Shown here piece by piece: positions 14,791-22,691 of a DNA stretch of 23,431 bases; positions within the stretch are counted from its first letter, which is position 1, and the number at the start of each line of letters is the position of its first letter. Position numbers and translations under genes: made by a program. Source of the stretch: JBAXTE01 sp964653595 (GTDB lineage: Bacteria > Bacteroidota > Bacteroidia > Bacteroidales > WCHB1-69); assembly GCA_964653595.1 (NCBI GenBank), contig CAZZHH010000049.1, positions 1 to 23,431 on the forward strand, read 5' to 3'. The notes below the pieces were generated by a model. The model had not been told where the DNA came from. It made no database searches and saw nothing but the letters and a program-made list of their open reading frames with translations.

Positions 14791-17343
14791 ATGAGTTTTT
14801 TATTCAATATATTTGATAATCCATTTGCGAGAAAGGCTCTTGCGCAAGTTCAAGTTCCTGATTATTTGAAAGATAATCTAAAATTTGAAATAAGGCCATA
14901 CCAAGAGGAGGCTTTTAAAAGACACATTTATTCTGATACAGAAGATTTTGAAGGTAAGCCTAACAACCCCGTGCATTTGTTGTATAACATGGCTACAGGT
15001 AGCGGTAAAACGCTAGTTATGGCTGGATTGATGCTTTATTTGTATGAAAAAGGCTATCGTAATTTTCTGTTTTTTGTAAATTCAAACAATATTATCAACA
15101 AAACAAAAGACAATTTTTTAAATCCACAAACATCTAAGTATCTGTTTAAAGATAAAGTTGTAATCAACGGACAAGAAGTTTACATTAAAGAGACAGATAC
15201 GTTTGAAAGTGCAGACGATAAGAACATAAATATTAAATTTACCACCATTCAGCAGCTTCATATAGACCTCAATAACACCAAGGAGAATAGTGTTACTTAT
15301 GAAGACTTTGTGGATAAAAAAATGGTGTTGATTGCAGATGAAGCACATCATTTGAGCTCAGCAACAAGAAATAATGGAGATCTGTTTGGTAGTTGGGAAG
15401 GAACGGTGATTGAAATATTAAAGCAAAATTTTGACAACATACTTTTGGAATTTACGGCTACTTTGGATTATGATAGCAGAGAAATTTCTGCCAAATACCA
15501 AGACAAAGTAATTTATAAATACGACCTTGCACAATTCCGGATTGATAAATACTCGAAAGAGATTAATTTAATAAGGTCTTTGTATGATGAAAAAGGACGC
15601 ATTATGCAGGCGTTGATTTTGAATTTATATCGGCAAGAATTGGCAACATCACGAAATATAAATTTAAAGCCAGTAATCTTATTTAAAGCAAAGCGAACCA
15701 TCAAAGAGTCGGAACATAATAAGGCAAATTTTCATCAACTAATTGATGATTTGAATGCTGATTTGATTCAAATTATACGGAATACTTCCACTGTTTCTAT
15801 TGTTCAAAAAGCATTTGCCTTTTTTGACTCCAAGAATATTTCTACGACAACAATAGCTGAACGTTTAAAATCAAATTTCAAACCCGAAAATTGCATCAGT
15901 GCAAATAACGATGAAGAGGCTGCTATAAATCAAATCCGATTGAATACGCTTGAAGATGAAAACAATCCAATCAGAGCCATTTTTGCAGTTCAGAAATTGA
16001 ACGAGGGTTGGGATGTGTTGAACTTGTTTGACATTGTTCGATTATATGAATCAAGGGATGGGAAAGATGGAAAGGTTGGTGCTACAACTCTTTCAGAAGC
16101 GCAGTTAATAGGTAGAGGCGCCAGATATTTCCCATTCACGCTAGAAGAAGGTCAAGATCAATATACCCGAAAATATGATGAATATCCGGAAAATGATTTG
16201 AAAATATTGGAAGAACTATATTATCACACCAAGGAGGATAGTCGGTATATTTCAGAATTAAAAAAAGCACTGATTGAAACTGGAATTTATGATGATGATG
16301 AAAATTTAGTCACCAAACAACTTACATTAAAATTAGATTTTAAGGATACGGACTTTTATAAAACAGGGAAAGTTGTTTACAACAAACCGATAAAACGAAG
16401 TTATAATAATGTAAAGTCATTTACTGAATTAGGTGTGTCAAAGAAAGGTTATAAACACGTTCTAGCTTCGGGATTTGGAAAAGTTTCTAGTGCTTTTTTT
16501 GAATTGGAACAACAATATGAAGCTGAAGCCCAAATTGCTAGATTGATTAAAATTTCTGAAATTCCAGCCAATATCATTCGATATGCTCTTTCACAAAATC
16601 CATTTTATTATTTCAATAATTTAGAAAAGTTTTTTCCGAATGTTGGCTCAATTTCAAACTTTATTGCAGATTCATCCTATTTAGGAGGTTTGGAAATTTC
16701 ATTCAGTGGCAGTAAAACCAGGCTTGAGAATATTACGAGTAAAGATTATTTAGCCGCAACTCAAGGTTTGCTAAAAGAAATTGAAGTTGACATCAAGTCA
16801 AATCTAACAGAATACGAAGGTTCTGATTATATAAATGAATATGTTCGTGAAGTTTTCAAGGACAAACAGATAAGAATACATAAAGACAATGAGCGGATAA
16901 ATGGTCAAGAAGAATTAGTTGCCAACGAGCCATGGTATGTTTATAATGCAAACTATGGGACAAGTGAAGAAAAGGCTTTTGTGACAATGTTTGCACAAAA
17001 ATTTGAGAGCTTAAATCAAAAATTTAAAAACATCTATCTGATTCGTAATGAACGAGAGATAAAAATCATTGATAAATTAGGAAGAGCATTTGAACCAGAT
17101 TTTATCTTGTTTTGTAAACAAAAAGAGGATGAAGAACTTACTTATCAAGTATTCATTGAACCAAAAGGTGCTCATTTAATGGCTTTTGACAAATGGAAAG
17201 AAGATTTTTTAAAGAAAATACGAGATGAAAAAAAGACCATCAAAATATTCACTGATAAGTATTTAATTACTGCTGTCCCATTTTTTAATTCGGCAAATGA
17301 AAACGAATTTAAAAAAGAGTTAGAGAGTACTTTGGAATATTAA
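14791..17343 (+). CDS. res: Type III restriction-modification helicase-nuclease (Res)
   Basis: Restriction subunit that acts with Mod: an SF2 helicase-like motor that cleaves DNA after communication between two unmethylated inversely oriented sites. The 850 residues start with a Q-tip-like IRPYQEEAFKRHI (35-47), Walker A ATGSGKT (68-74), DEAH box D183-E184-A185-H186, and TFTATLD-type motif III (EFTATLDYDS). Motif VI-like QLIGRGARYFPF follows around 440. The C-terminal PD-(D/E)XK nuclease is intact: D770 in FEPDFILF, and E790 and K792 in FIEPKGAH. All motor and nuclease residues look functional, so the system should restrict. It begins 3 nt after mod. A terminated structured RNA segment follows after about 85 nt. 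Confidence 0.95.
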   Translation: MSFLFNIFDNPFARKALAQVQVPDYLKDNLKFEIRPYQEEAFKRHIYSDTEDFEGKPNNPVHLLYNMATGSGKTLVMAGLMLYLYEKGYRNFLFFVNSNNIINKTKDNFLNPQTSKYLFKDKVVINGQEVYIKETDTFESADDKNINIKFTTIQQLHIDLNNTKENSVTYEDFVDKKMVLIADEAHHLSSATRNNGDLFGSWEGTVIEILKQNFDNILLEFTATLDYDSREISAKYQDKVIYKYDLAQFRIDKYSKEINLIRSLYDEKGRIMQALILNLYRQELATSRNINLKPVILFKAKRTIKESEHNKANFHQLIDDLNADLIQIIRNTSTVSIVQKAFAFFDSKNISTTTIAERLKSNFKPENCISANNDEEAAINQIRLNTLEDENNPIRAIFAVQKLNEGWDVLNLFDIVRLYESRDGKDGKVGATTLSEAQLIGRGARYFPFTLEEGQDQYTRKYDEYPENDLKILEELYYHTKEDSRYISELKKALIETGIYDDDENLVTKQLTLKLDFKDTDFYKTGKVVYNKPIKRSYNNVKSFTELGVSKKGYKHVLASGFGKVSSAFFELEQQYEAEAQIARLIKISEIPANIIRYALSQNPFYYFNNLEKFFPNVGSISNFIADSSYLGGLEISFSGSKTRLENITSKDYLAATQGLLKEIEVDIKSNLTEYEGSDYINEYVREVFKDKQIRIHKDNERINGQEELVANEPWYVYNANYGTSEEKAFVTMFAQKFESLNQKFKNIYLIRNEREIKIIDKLGRAFEPDFILFCKQKEDEELTYQVFIEPKGAHLMAFDKWKEDFLKKIRDEKKTIKIFTDKYLITAVPFFNSANENEFKKELESTLEY

Positions 17344-17391
17344 TATTAGAAGAAAATATATCGATAGAGAATCATAAATCTATAAAATTGA

Positions 17392-17421
17392 TTGTATTCA
17401 GCATTCTTTCATCTATATTTC
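17392..17421 (+). promoter_or_regulatory. Candidate promoter for the 17.4-kb structured RNA
   Basis: TTG (17392-17394) and TATATTTC (17414-17421) are separated by 19 nt. The -7 box matches TAnnTTTG except for the final G. Transcription would begin near 17427, just ahead of the structured segment. Confidence 0.4.
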
Positions 17422-17426
17422 AATAT

Positions 17427-17577
17427 TTTATTTATTTTTACAAAATAAAAGATGATGCAAGGCCTTTAACGACAATCGATTAAGTTAAGGATTCGACATC
17501 GGTTAAGATAGCGAAAGCGGGTCAACTATCATCTGAATCTAGCCCATGAAGTTAATATTGAATTTCATGGGTTTTTT
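17427..17577 (+). ncRNA. Candidate structured small RNA with its own terminator
   Basis: Between res and the next gene lies a G+C-richer island in AT-rich DNA. AGATGAT (17450-17456) can pair with ATCATCT (17528-17534) as a closing stem. CCTTT-AAC (17463-17470) pairs with GTTAAGG (17484-17490) with one bulge. GATAG (17507-17511) pairs with CTATC (17526-17530) above a GCGAAAGC tetraloop hairpin, overlapping and competing with the closing stem. The segment ends in a strong terminator (17543-17577) and has a plausible promoter. No ORF of note is present. The remainder of 17344-17753 is AT-rich spacer plus the promoter region of the next operon. A riboswitch is less likely, because about 175 nt separate the terminator from the next start codon. 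No known family was recognised. Confidence 0.45.
17543..17577 (+). terminator. Intrinsic terminator after the structured RNA segment
   Basis: CCCATGAA (17543-17550) pairs with TTCATGGG (17564-17571), extended inward by a few weak pairs, and is followed by six T (17572-17577). It is the terminator of the candidate RNA or, if that RNA is part of the operon tail, of mod-res. Confidence 0.85.
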
Positions 17578-17697
17578 ATTGCCATATTGAAAGATAATAT
17601 TTTTTTTATTTCAGAGGGACAGTTTTTGTCATAGCTGGGCGCTAAATTTGCAAAATGCTTTCAGAATTGCATATTTTTTATATCCAATAATGTTGTG

Positions 17698-17705
17698 TAA
17701 ATTTG
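17698..17705 (+). promoter_or_regulatory. Candidate -7 box for the 17754 operon
   Basis: TAAATTTG at 17698-17705 matches TAnnTTTG and lies 49 nt before the ATG at 17754. Another exact TAAATTTG is at 17643-17650. Neither has a TTG at the ideal 19-21 nt distance, so which one is used is uncertain. Confidence 0.4.
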
Positions 17706-17753
17706 AAGGAGATATGAGCGACATAACATCATCACAACTTAAAAAAATCAAAA

Positions 17754-18104
17754 ATGGGCTTATTTTCATCCAAAAAATCCGACACCAATGATAGCGGGCT
17801 TTCATTGGTGGAACAAAAAGGTTCGTCTATCATGACCTATGACCGTAATGGTAAATTAATCAAAAGCATCAGCTCTTCTGGAGGAATTCTTCAAGGATAT
17901 GGCACTGATTTTTTTGTTGTTACCAATGGAAACGTCACCAATGTTTATGACTCAAAAGGTTCGTATATCAAAAATGTGTTGACCAACAATAAAAAAGTTA
18001 TGGGTGTAGGTGGAAATATATTTTCGGTGAATGATGGGAATGTGATCACAATCTATGACAAAAATTGCAAAATGGTAGGCACAAAAAAAGTTTATGCTAA
18101 ATAA
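17754..18104 (+). CDS. Small repeat-containing protein, predicted beta-rich
   Basis: A 116-residue protein I cannot assign to a named family. After a polar N-terminus (about 1-25) it shows repeated strand-turn units: IMTYDRNGKLIKSI, then GYGTDFFVVTNGNVTNVYDS, then GVGGNIFSVNDGNVITIYDK. Each has a GxG turn, a hydrophobic strand, a NGNV or DGNV turn and a YD pair. This is the look of WD-like or propeller-type blades of about 36 residues; here only two to three are present, so it may oligomerise or dock on a partner. There is no signal peptide, Cys cluster or catalytic motif. It is followed after 22 nt by the 375-residue gene and then the WYL gene in the same direction, suggesting one operon. 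The start at 17754 is the first ATG compatible with this frame. Confidence 0.6.
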   Translation: MGLFSSKKSDTNDSGLSLVEQKGSSIMTYDRNGKLIKSISSSGGILQGYGTDFFVVTNGNVTNVYDSKGSYIKNVLTNNKKVMGVGGNIFSVNDGNVITIYDKNCKMVGTKKVYAK

Positions 18105-18126
18105 TTTTAAATTAAATAAATAAGCT

Positions 18127-19254
18127 ATGAAAATTGAAAAGTACAACTCACAAATGGACGGCATGGATTCTTTGTTATCTGTTTTTGAAAACGAAAATGA
18201 TTTTGTTTTACATTTTTTTCAGCATGTGAAATTTTTTAGACCTGAAATGGTCGCGAAGCAGGCAAAAGATATCCATGAAATCATTATGAATGAAGACCCT
18301 TTACCTGTTCGATTTTCGTTGAAATCTAAAAAATATTTTCACTATATAAACACAGATACAAACTCGGGTAAAAGTAAAAAAGCATTCAAGAATAAATCTG
18401 ATGCTCAATCTTTTACGTTGGAGAAAGGTTTAACTCATAATGATACAGGAATCAATGTATGCATCGACAAGGATGGTAACTACTTTGTTCGGAAACAGAT
18501 TTTTGATGCAATAAATTACAGAGTAAGCCAGGGGGCAATTAGTGATATTACAAATTATATGATTTGTCATGTGTGGGGTGAAACGGCGAATCCACTTTTT
18601 TTTACTTCGTTATGGAACATTACATTGATTCCTCATTATATGTCGTTTTTAACCGATAAGCCTGATGAAAACAGTCCGTTGGTTAAACGAATTAAAGATG
18701 TTTTAAAGGCAATTTGTATTGAATTATATAATCCACAAGAGTTGTTGAAAGTGCAAAATCCTGAATATGATGCATCCAAATTTTTTGCATTTCAAGATGT
18801 GAAAAATTTGGAAGATCGAAAATATGTGGATGATATTCAAGCGACTGCAAAAAAATACATCAAAGATGGGGTTGTGCATTTTATCGATAAAAAACCAAAT
18901 GCTCAAAGTGAATTAAAGCTGGCTGCGGAGAATTCCGTGGATGACAATTTAGACAATAAAACATTTATTTTGCAACAACTTGAAAAATTGGCAGACGTGG
19001 AAGATGAAAGTTTGATTGAAGTTTTAGCCAATGCAAAAGAGTGTAAAAACAAGTTTGATGTCGCTTTTTCAATACTCAGAGAATACAATCCTGATGATAA
19101 ATCTGTATTTGATGACAATTTGGGCAGACAGCGATATTACAAAAAAGATACTTTTTTTGAATACAACGACAAGAAGTATATTATTTGCAATCATTGGTAT
19201 CCTAAACAACGAGACCTTTTTGAACTTTGGGTTTACGACAATATAAATCTTTAA
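18127..19254 (+). CDS. Unrecognised 375-residue protein with possible HNH-like core
   Basis: No confident family match. The central segment ICHVWGETANPLFFTSLWN (146-164) followed by ITLIPHYM (165-172) resembles the beta-beta-alpha metal finger of HNH nucleases in its spacing of His (H148), Asn (N164) and the following LIP-H (H170). Residues 174-205 continue as a helix-rich stretch (LTDKPDENSPLVKRIKDVLK). The C-terminus (about 335-375) has a separate small module, DTFFEYNDKKYIICNHWYP then QRDLFELWVYD. The N-terminal 60 residues are acidic and helical, with a VRFSLKSKKYFHYI strand after them. Signal peptide and membrane segments are absent. It lies between the small beta-repeat gene (22 nt) and the WYL regulator (10 nt), and close to a type III R-M operon. 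An HNH-type nuclease in a WYL-regulated defence unit is my inference, not an established assignment. Confidence 0.55.
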   Translation: MKIEKYNSQMDGMDSLLSVFENENDFVLHFFQHVKFFRPEMVAKQAKDIHEIIMNEDPLPVRFSLKSKKYFHYINTDTNSGKSKKAFKNKSDAQSFTLEKGLTHNDTGINVCIDKDGNYFVRKQIFDAINYRVSQGAISDITNYMICHVWGETANPLFFTSLWNITLIPHYMSFLTDKPDENSPLVKRIKDVLKAICIELYNPQELLKVQNPEYDASKFFAFQDVKNLEDRKYVDDIQATAKKYIKDGVVHFIDKKPNAQSELKLAAENSVDDNLDNKTFILQQLEKLADVEDESLIEVLANAKECKNKFDVAFSILREYNPDDKSVFDDNLGRQRYYKKDTFFEYNDKKYIICNHWYPKQRDLFELWVYDNINL

Positions 19255-19264
19255 TCAACTTAAA

Positions 19265-20155
19265 ATGACCCTAGAAAAACTATTACGCTGCAAAACCATT
19301 ATTGAAGTGGTGAAAAATGGCGGTAATCCGACCATGAGTAAACTTGTTGAAGCGGTGAACAAAATGCTTGGCAGCCTTCATGAAATCAATGAAACGGGAC
19401 ACAAAGATGTAGTGGAACGAACCATTAAACGGGATATTGAAGATATTAGAAGAACCTTAGAAGTTAACATTGAATATGATCAAAATGAGAAAGGCTATTC
19501 TATTGTAGCTTTGAATGATAATGAACTACAAACCGAAATGTTAATGGATGCGGTTCATCTATATTTTGTGATGCAAAAAATGAAAAGCATAAAACAGTAT
19601 ATTGCATTTGAACCCAGAAAAGAAAAAACTGGCACAAAATCCTTTTTTAAGATATTGGAAGCAATAAAGCTTGAAAAGAAAATTGAATTTAAGTACACCC
19701 AATACGAGAAAAAAGAACAGACAAAACGGTTGGTTTCACCACTGGGGCTAAAAGAATTTAAAGGTTTTTGGTATTTAATCGCCCAAGACGAAAGTGGAAT
19801 AAAGACTTTTGGATTAGATCGGATAAACGATTTAACCTTAACAAGCCAAAAATTGAAGAAAATCGAAAATTTTAGTTTGGATAAATATTATGAGCATTGT
19901 TATGGGATTGTCCGTTTTCCGGATGAAGGGCCACAAGAGATTTTAATCAAGGCAAGTCCAATAAAAGCCAGTTATTACAAAGCCAATCCGTTGCACAAAT
20001 CTCAGAAAGTGGTGGAAGAGAATGCTGAATATACAATTTTCTCATTGGATGTTTGTCTTACCTACGATTTGCAACAGGAGTTGAGGTCGCACGGCGAAAA
20101 GGATGTGATGATTATTCAGCCGAAAGATGGAATGATTACTAAAAGGTATTATTAA
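19265..20155 (+). CDS. HTH-WYL domain transcriptional regulator
   Basis: A 296-residue regulator with an N-terminal DeoR-type helix-turn-helix. VVERTIKRDIEDIRRTL (49-65) is the RTIxRDI recognition-helix pattern and YDQNEKGYSI (71-80) is the wing. The WYL domain spans about 125-190: EFKYTQYEKKEQTKR, then FKGFWYLIAQDE with W169-Y170-L171, then TFGLDRI with R186, the basic patch thought to bind nucleic acid or nucleotide ligand. The C-terminal extension (about 205-296) corresponds to the WCX-like part. WYL proteins of this layout often regulate phage-defence operons. It starts 10 nt after the 375-residue gene, so it probably autoregulates that unit. DNA-binding and ligand residues look intact. 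Its operator cannot be named. Confidence 0.88.
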   Translation: MTLEKLLRCKTIIEVVKNGGNPTMSKLVEAVNKMLGSLHEINETGHKDVVERTIKRDIEDIRRTLEVNIEYDQNEKGYSIVALNDNELQTEMLMDAVHLYFVMQKMKSIKQYIAFEPRKEKTGTKSFFKILEAIKLEKKIEFKYTQYEKKEQTKRLVSPLGLKEFKGFWYLIAQDESGIKTFGLDRINDLTLTSQKLKKIENFSLDKYYEHCYGIVRFPDEGPQEILIKASPIKASYYKANPLHKSQKVVEENAEYTIFSLDVCLTYDLQQELRSHGEKDVMIIQPKDGMITKRYY

Positions 20156-20182
20156 ATTCAAACAAATGAACTACAATTGATT

Positions 20183-20373
20183 AACCACATAGCAACATAG
20201 GAATCGTAGAAAGACGTTAAAATTTGAAAGAGAAATGTTACATAGAAAATAAATTTTTGCACATAACATCCAGTCGCAAAGAGCAAACTATGTGAATCCT
20301 TTGTAATGCCCATCGGGCATCTTAATCGATTTTACAAACAAAAAAACTATGACAACTATGTCTCTATGTGGTT
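20183..20373 (+). repeat. MITE-like element with ACATAG-type terminal inverted repeats
   Basis: AACCACATAGCAACATAG (20183-20200) is the inverted counterpart of CTATGTCTCTATGTGGTT (20356-20373), 16 of 18 positions matching, 191 bp end to end. The inside repeats the same words (ACATAG near 20243, CTATGTG near 20288) and holds a small hairpin ATGCCC-ATC-GGGCAT. There is no ORF. The composition resembles non-coding dispersed ACATAG elements seen in Bacteroidota genomes. No target-site duplication is clear. It separates the WYL gene from the 212-residue gene. Confidence 0.65.
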
Positions 20374-20405
20374 GAAAAATACATTCAAATGAAAATTATT
20401 AACAG

Positions 20406-21044
20406 ATGAATAAAGAGATTGCAATATCCTACACAGTAGAAACCAAGTTTTGGCGGAAAAAAATTGGCAACAAGTTGGACTTTATTCAGAGTGGAAGAGA
20501 TATTCATGATGCATATCAGCGAAGTGTGAAAGAGTTTCGATACGATTCACCTATCATTGCCAGAGAACAAGCATTCAGCCATTTTCAAAGTATTATTGAA
20601 GTGCTTTATGAGGCAATGAATAAACCCTTTGTCAGTGATGAACAAGCGCGACTAGATTTGCAGGAGTATTTGAATTCGGGGAATGATTTTGAGTTGTTTG
20701 GTGGGAAAACACCAGAGCATCGCCATAAAATAAGTGATGATGTTTTTAATGGAATCTGGGTATTTATGATCACTAAAGATTTGACAACTAAAAAATCCAA
20801 AAAGATTCAGATTCACAGCATAAATTACCTAGAATATTTGGAACGTCCAGATGAAGAGATTCAAAATTCATTAAAAGGGCTTATTCAAGAAGTTGAGATT
20901 TATGAGCAATTTGATTTCCCATACGGCAATCATCACGAATTGATTTTATTACACCCAATTGGAGGCAAAGTTGAATTCATTCTAAAGACACCATTCAACT
21001 GGAAATCGTATGTGAATAAATATGATGGGATGCTTTTGATGTAA
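20406..21044 (+). CDS. Unrecognised 212-residue protein
   Basis: No family recognised. The protein is soluble and mixed alpha/beta. It opens with a strand then a basic stretch (ETKFWRKKIGN, 12-22), followed by an amphipathic helix with REQAFSHFQSIIEVLYEAM (53-71). FNGIWVFMITKD (114-125) looks like a central strand, and the C-terminal half alternates charged and aromatic residues up to KYDGMLLM. It has no Cys, signal peptide, membrane span or catalytic triad that I can point to. It lies directly after the MITE-like element, so it may have its own promoter rather than belonging to the WYL unit. The next gene, on the opposite strand, ends about 130 nt downstream. Codon use and A/T content are like the neighbouring accessory genes. 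Support for it being a gene is its length and good open frame. Confidence 0.6.
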   Translation: MNKEIAISYTVETKFWRKKIGNKLDFIQSGRDIHDAYQRSVKEFRYDSPIIAREQAFSHFQSIIEVLYEAMNKPFVSDEQARLDLQEYLNSGNDFELFGGKTPEHRHKISDDVFNGIWVFMITKDLTTKKSKKIQIHSINYLEYLERPDEEIQNSLKGLIQEVEIYEQFDFPYGNHHELILLHPIGGKVEFILKTPFNWKSYVNKYDGMLLM

Positions 21045-21075
21045 TCATAGAAATAATTCCCCAACAATCCGTAAA

Positions 21076-21168
21076 AAATCAGTTAATCCTCAACTAAACA
21101 AATATATCAACCCCTTTAGTCTCGCATTGCGCAATCATCAAATTTTCAAATTTTCAAATCAGTTAATC
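21076..21168 (+). repeat. Short direct repeat at the right edge of the accessory region
   Basis: AAATCAGTTAATC occurs at 21076-21088 and 21156-21168. Its core ATCAGTTAA also occurs at 9536-9544 at the left edge. The sequence between is AT-rich spacer with repeated CAAATTTT words. The match is too short to claim an attachment site. Confidence 0.4.
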
Positions 21169-21172
21169 AACA

Positions 21173-22108
21173 TTACTTATCCTGGGCTTCATCAAAAGTT
21201 TTAAATCCTTTTCCTACAATTTCAGTAGCATTGAGGACGATTAAGAATGCATTTTCATCAATTTCCTTTACATATTCGGTCAGAGCATCTAGCTCGCGAT
21301 AGTTGACCACCGAGCAGATGATATCCTTTTCAACTCCATTGTACATCCCCTTTCCGTGAAGGAAAGTGCCTCCACGGCGCAAATCGAAAATGATACGTTC
21401 CGATATTTGAACATTTTTATCCGAGATAATTAAGACTGCTTTATCGTTGCTGACCCCGTGCATTACAATGTCAACCACCTTACCGTAGACAAAAATGGTG
21501 ATCCAAGAGTATAGCGGAACGCTGATATCGCCAAAAGCGATGAGTCCGAGCAGTACAATCACGGAATCGACGATAATGATCATATAACCAAGTTGCATGT
21601 GCAATTTTCTCGAAAGAATTTTTGAAATAACATCTGTCCCTGCGCTAGTGGCGTGCGCTTTAAAAATTAATGCTACTCCTATTCCCAATACCACTCCACC
21701 GTATATACTCGACAGTAATTTATCGCCAGCTACAACAGGATCATATCCATATAAAAAGGATAATAAATCAACAAATAATGACGTAGCTACAAAAGTGATA
21801 ATGGTTTTTAAAATAGCTCCTTTACCCAAAAATTTATACGATGCATAAGCCAATGGAATATTAAAAGCTAAAGCAGTCAACCCGATTGGGAGTCCATTGG
21901 GAAGAAAAGGAAATAAATCTACGCTAAGATAATGTAAAATAATAGAAAGACCATAGATACCTCCTGGTATAATTTTGAATGGAGAGATGAAGAAAACATA
22001 AGCAGAGGCAACGATCAGGGACCCAATAAGGATGAGCCCAATATCAATAAACCACTTTTTTGAGAACAGTTTATGATCATCAATTAATTTGGTTACTTCT
22101 TTTATCAT
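21173..22108 (-). CDS. YitT-DUF2179 family membrane protein
   Basis: Polytopic inner-membrane protein of the YitT family with a C-terminal DUF2179 domain. About five or six hydrophobic segments lie between residues 20 and 215, including DIGLILIGSLIVASAYVFFI, GLTALAFNIPLAYASY, IYGGVVLGIGVALIF and the GYMIIIVDSVIVLLGLIAF region. SPFKIIPGGIYGLS (42-55) and HATSAGTDVISK are family signatures. DUF2179 covers about 225-300, with RRGGTFLHGKGMYNG and ICSVVNYRELDAL. The function is not established; a small-molecule exporter or sensor role has been suggested for the family. At 311 residues it is the usual length. It begins 35 nt after the RNA methyltransferase stop, consistent with a minus-strand pabA-methyltransferase-yitT transcript. 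No terminator is obvious after its stop. Confidence 0.9.
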   Translation of the reverse strand: MIKEVTKLIDDHKLFSKKWFIDIGLILIGSLIVASAYVFFISPFKIIPGGIYGLSIILHYLSVDLFPFLPNGLPIGLTALAFNIPLAYASYKFLGKGAILKTIITFVATSLFVDLLSFLYGYDPVVAGDKLLSSIYGGVVLGIGVALIFKAHATSAGTDVISKILSRKLHMQLGYMIIIVDSVIVLLGLIAFGDISVPLYSWITIFVYGKVVDIVMHGVSNDKAVLIISDKNVQISERIIFDLRRGGTFLHGKGMYNGVEKDIICSVVNYRELDALTEYVKEIDENAFLIVLNATEIVGKGFKTFDEAQDK

Positions 22109-22143
22109 AAAAATGTGACATTTAATTATTTAGAAATACAATT

Positions 22144-22683
22144 TTAGGACATTTTTTTAAGCCATTGTGCATATAAATGCCACATAGCCATGCCCGCGGA
22201 CACAGAAACATTTAAGGAGTGTTTGGTCCCTATTTGTGGAATTTCTAGAGCTCCCTCACACAATGGCAACACATTATCGGAGACACCAAAGACTTCGTTG
22301 CCCATGACAATGGCAATTTTTTGGGAAACATCCCAACAGAAATTATGCAGAAAGATAGGTGTATCAACTTGCTCCACAGCATAAACTTTATATCCATTTT
22401 CATTTAACCAGTTAACGGAATCAATAGTGTTCTCAAAATATCTCCAGTCGACAGATTCCGTCGATCCAAGAGCCGTTTTTGTAATATCTCGATGGGGAGG
22501 GCAAGCAGTGATTCCGCACAAATGTAATTGTTCAATACGAAAAGCGTCAGCGGTTCTAAAAAATGAACCAACGTTATTCATGCTTCTTATATTATCTAAA
22601 ACCACAACGATGGGCGTCTTTACGAGTTTTTTAAACTCATCTACATCCACTCGTTTCATCTCATCTACCGCTAATTTTCTCAT
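22144..22683 (-). CDS. SPOUT (TrmH/SpoU-type) RNA 2'-O-methyltransferase
   Basis: Knotted-fold RNA methyltransferase that transfers a methyl group from AdoMet to a ribose 2'-OH of tRNA or rRNA. The 179 residues hold the three SpoU motifs: motif 1 NIRSMNNVGSFFRTADAF (31-48) with N37 and R43, motif 2 IVMGNEVFGVSD (125-136), and motif 3 EIPQIGTKHSLNVSVSAGMA (147-166). The 20-30-residue N-terminal stretch lacks the extra RNA-binding domain of TrmH proper, so it is a minimal TrmL/TrmH-like enzyme and the target nucleotide is unknown. It starts 8 nt after the pabA stop, so co-transcription is likely. The start at 22683 gives the usual MRKL beginning. Confidence 0.9.
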   Translation of the reverse strand: MRKLAVDEMKRVDVDEFKKLVKTPIVVVLDNIRSMNNVGSFFRTADAFRIEQLHLCGITACPPHRDITKTALGSTESVDWRYFENTIDSVNWLNENGYKVYAVEQVDTPIFLHNFCWDVSQKIAIVMGNEVFGVSDNVLPLCEGALEIPQIGTKHSLNVSVSAGMAMWHLYAQWLKKMS

Positions 22684-22691
22684 AATATATA

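Noticed and set aside
17487..17520. GGATTCGACA followed by a GCGAAAGC hairpin, reminiscent of a tmRNA 5' region
   Set aside because: No paired tRNA-like 3' end with CCA, no tag ORF and far too short; the similarity is a short word only.
17714..17791. 25-codon open frame overlapping the start of the 116-residue gene
   Set aside because: Overlaps out of frame; the AGGAG before it is not meaningful in a phylum that does not use Shine-Dalgarno initiation in general.
9531..21168. Integrated element with attachment sites at the island edges
   Set aside because: The shared word ATCAGTTAA is only 9 bp, and no integrase, recombinase or tRNA gene is present.
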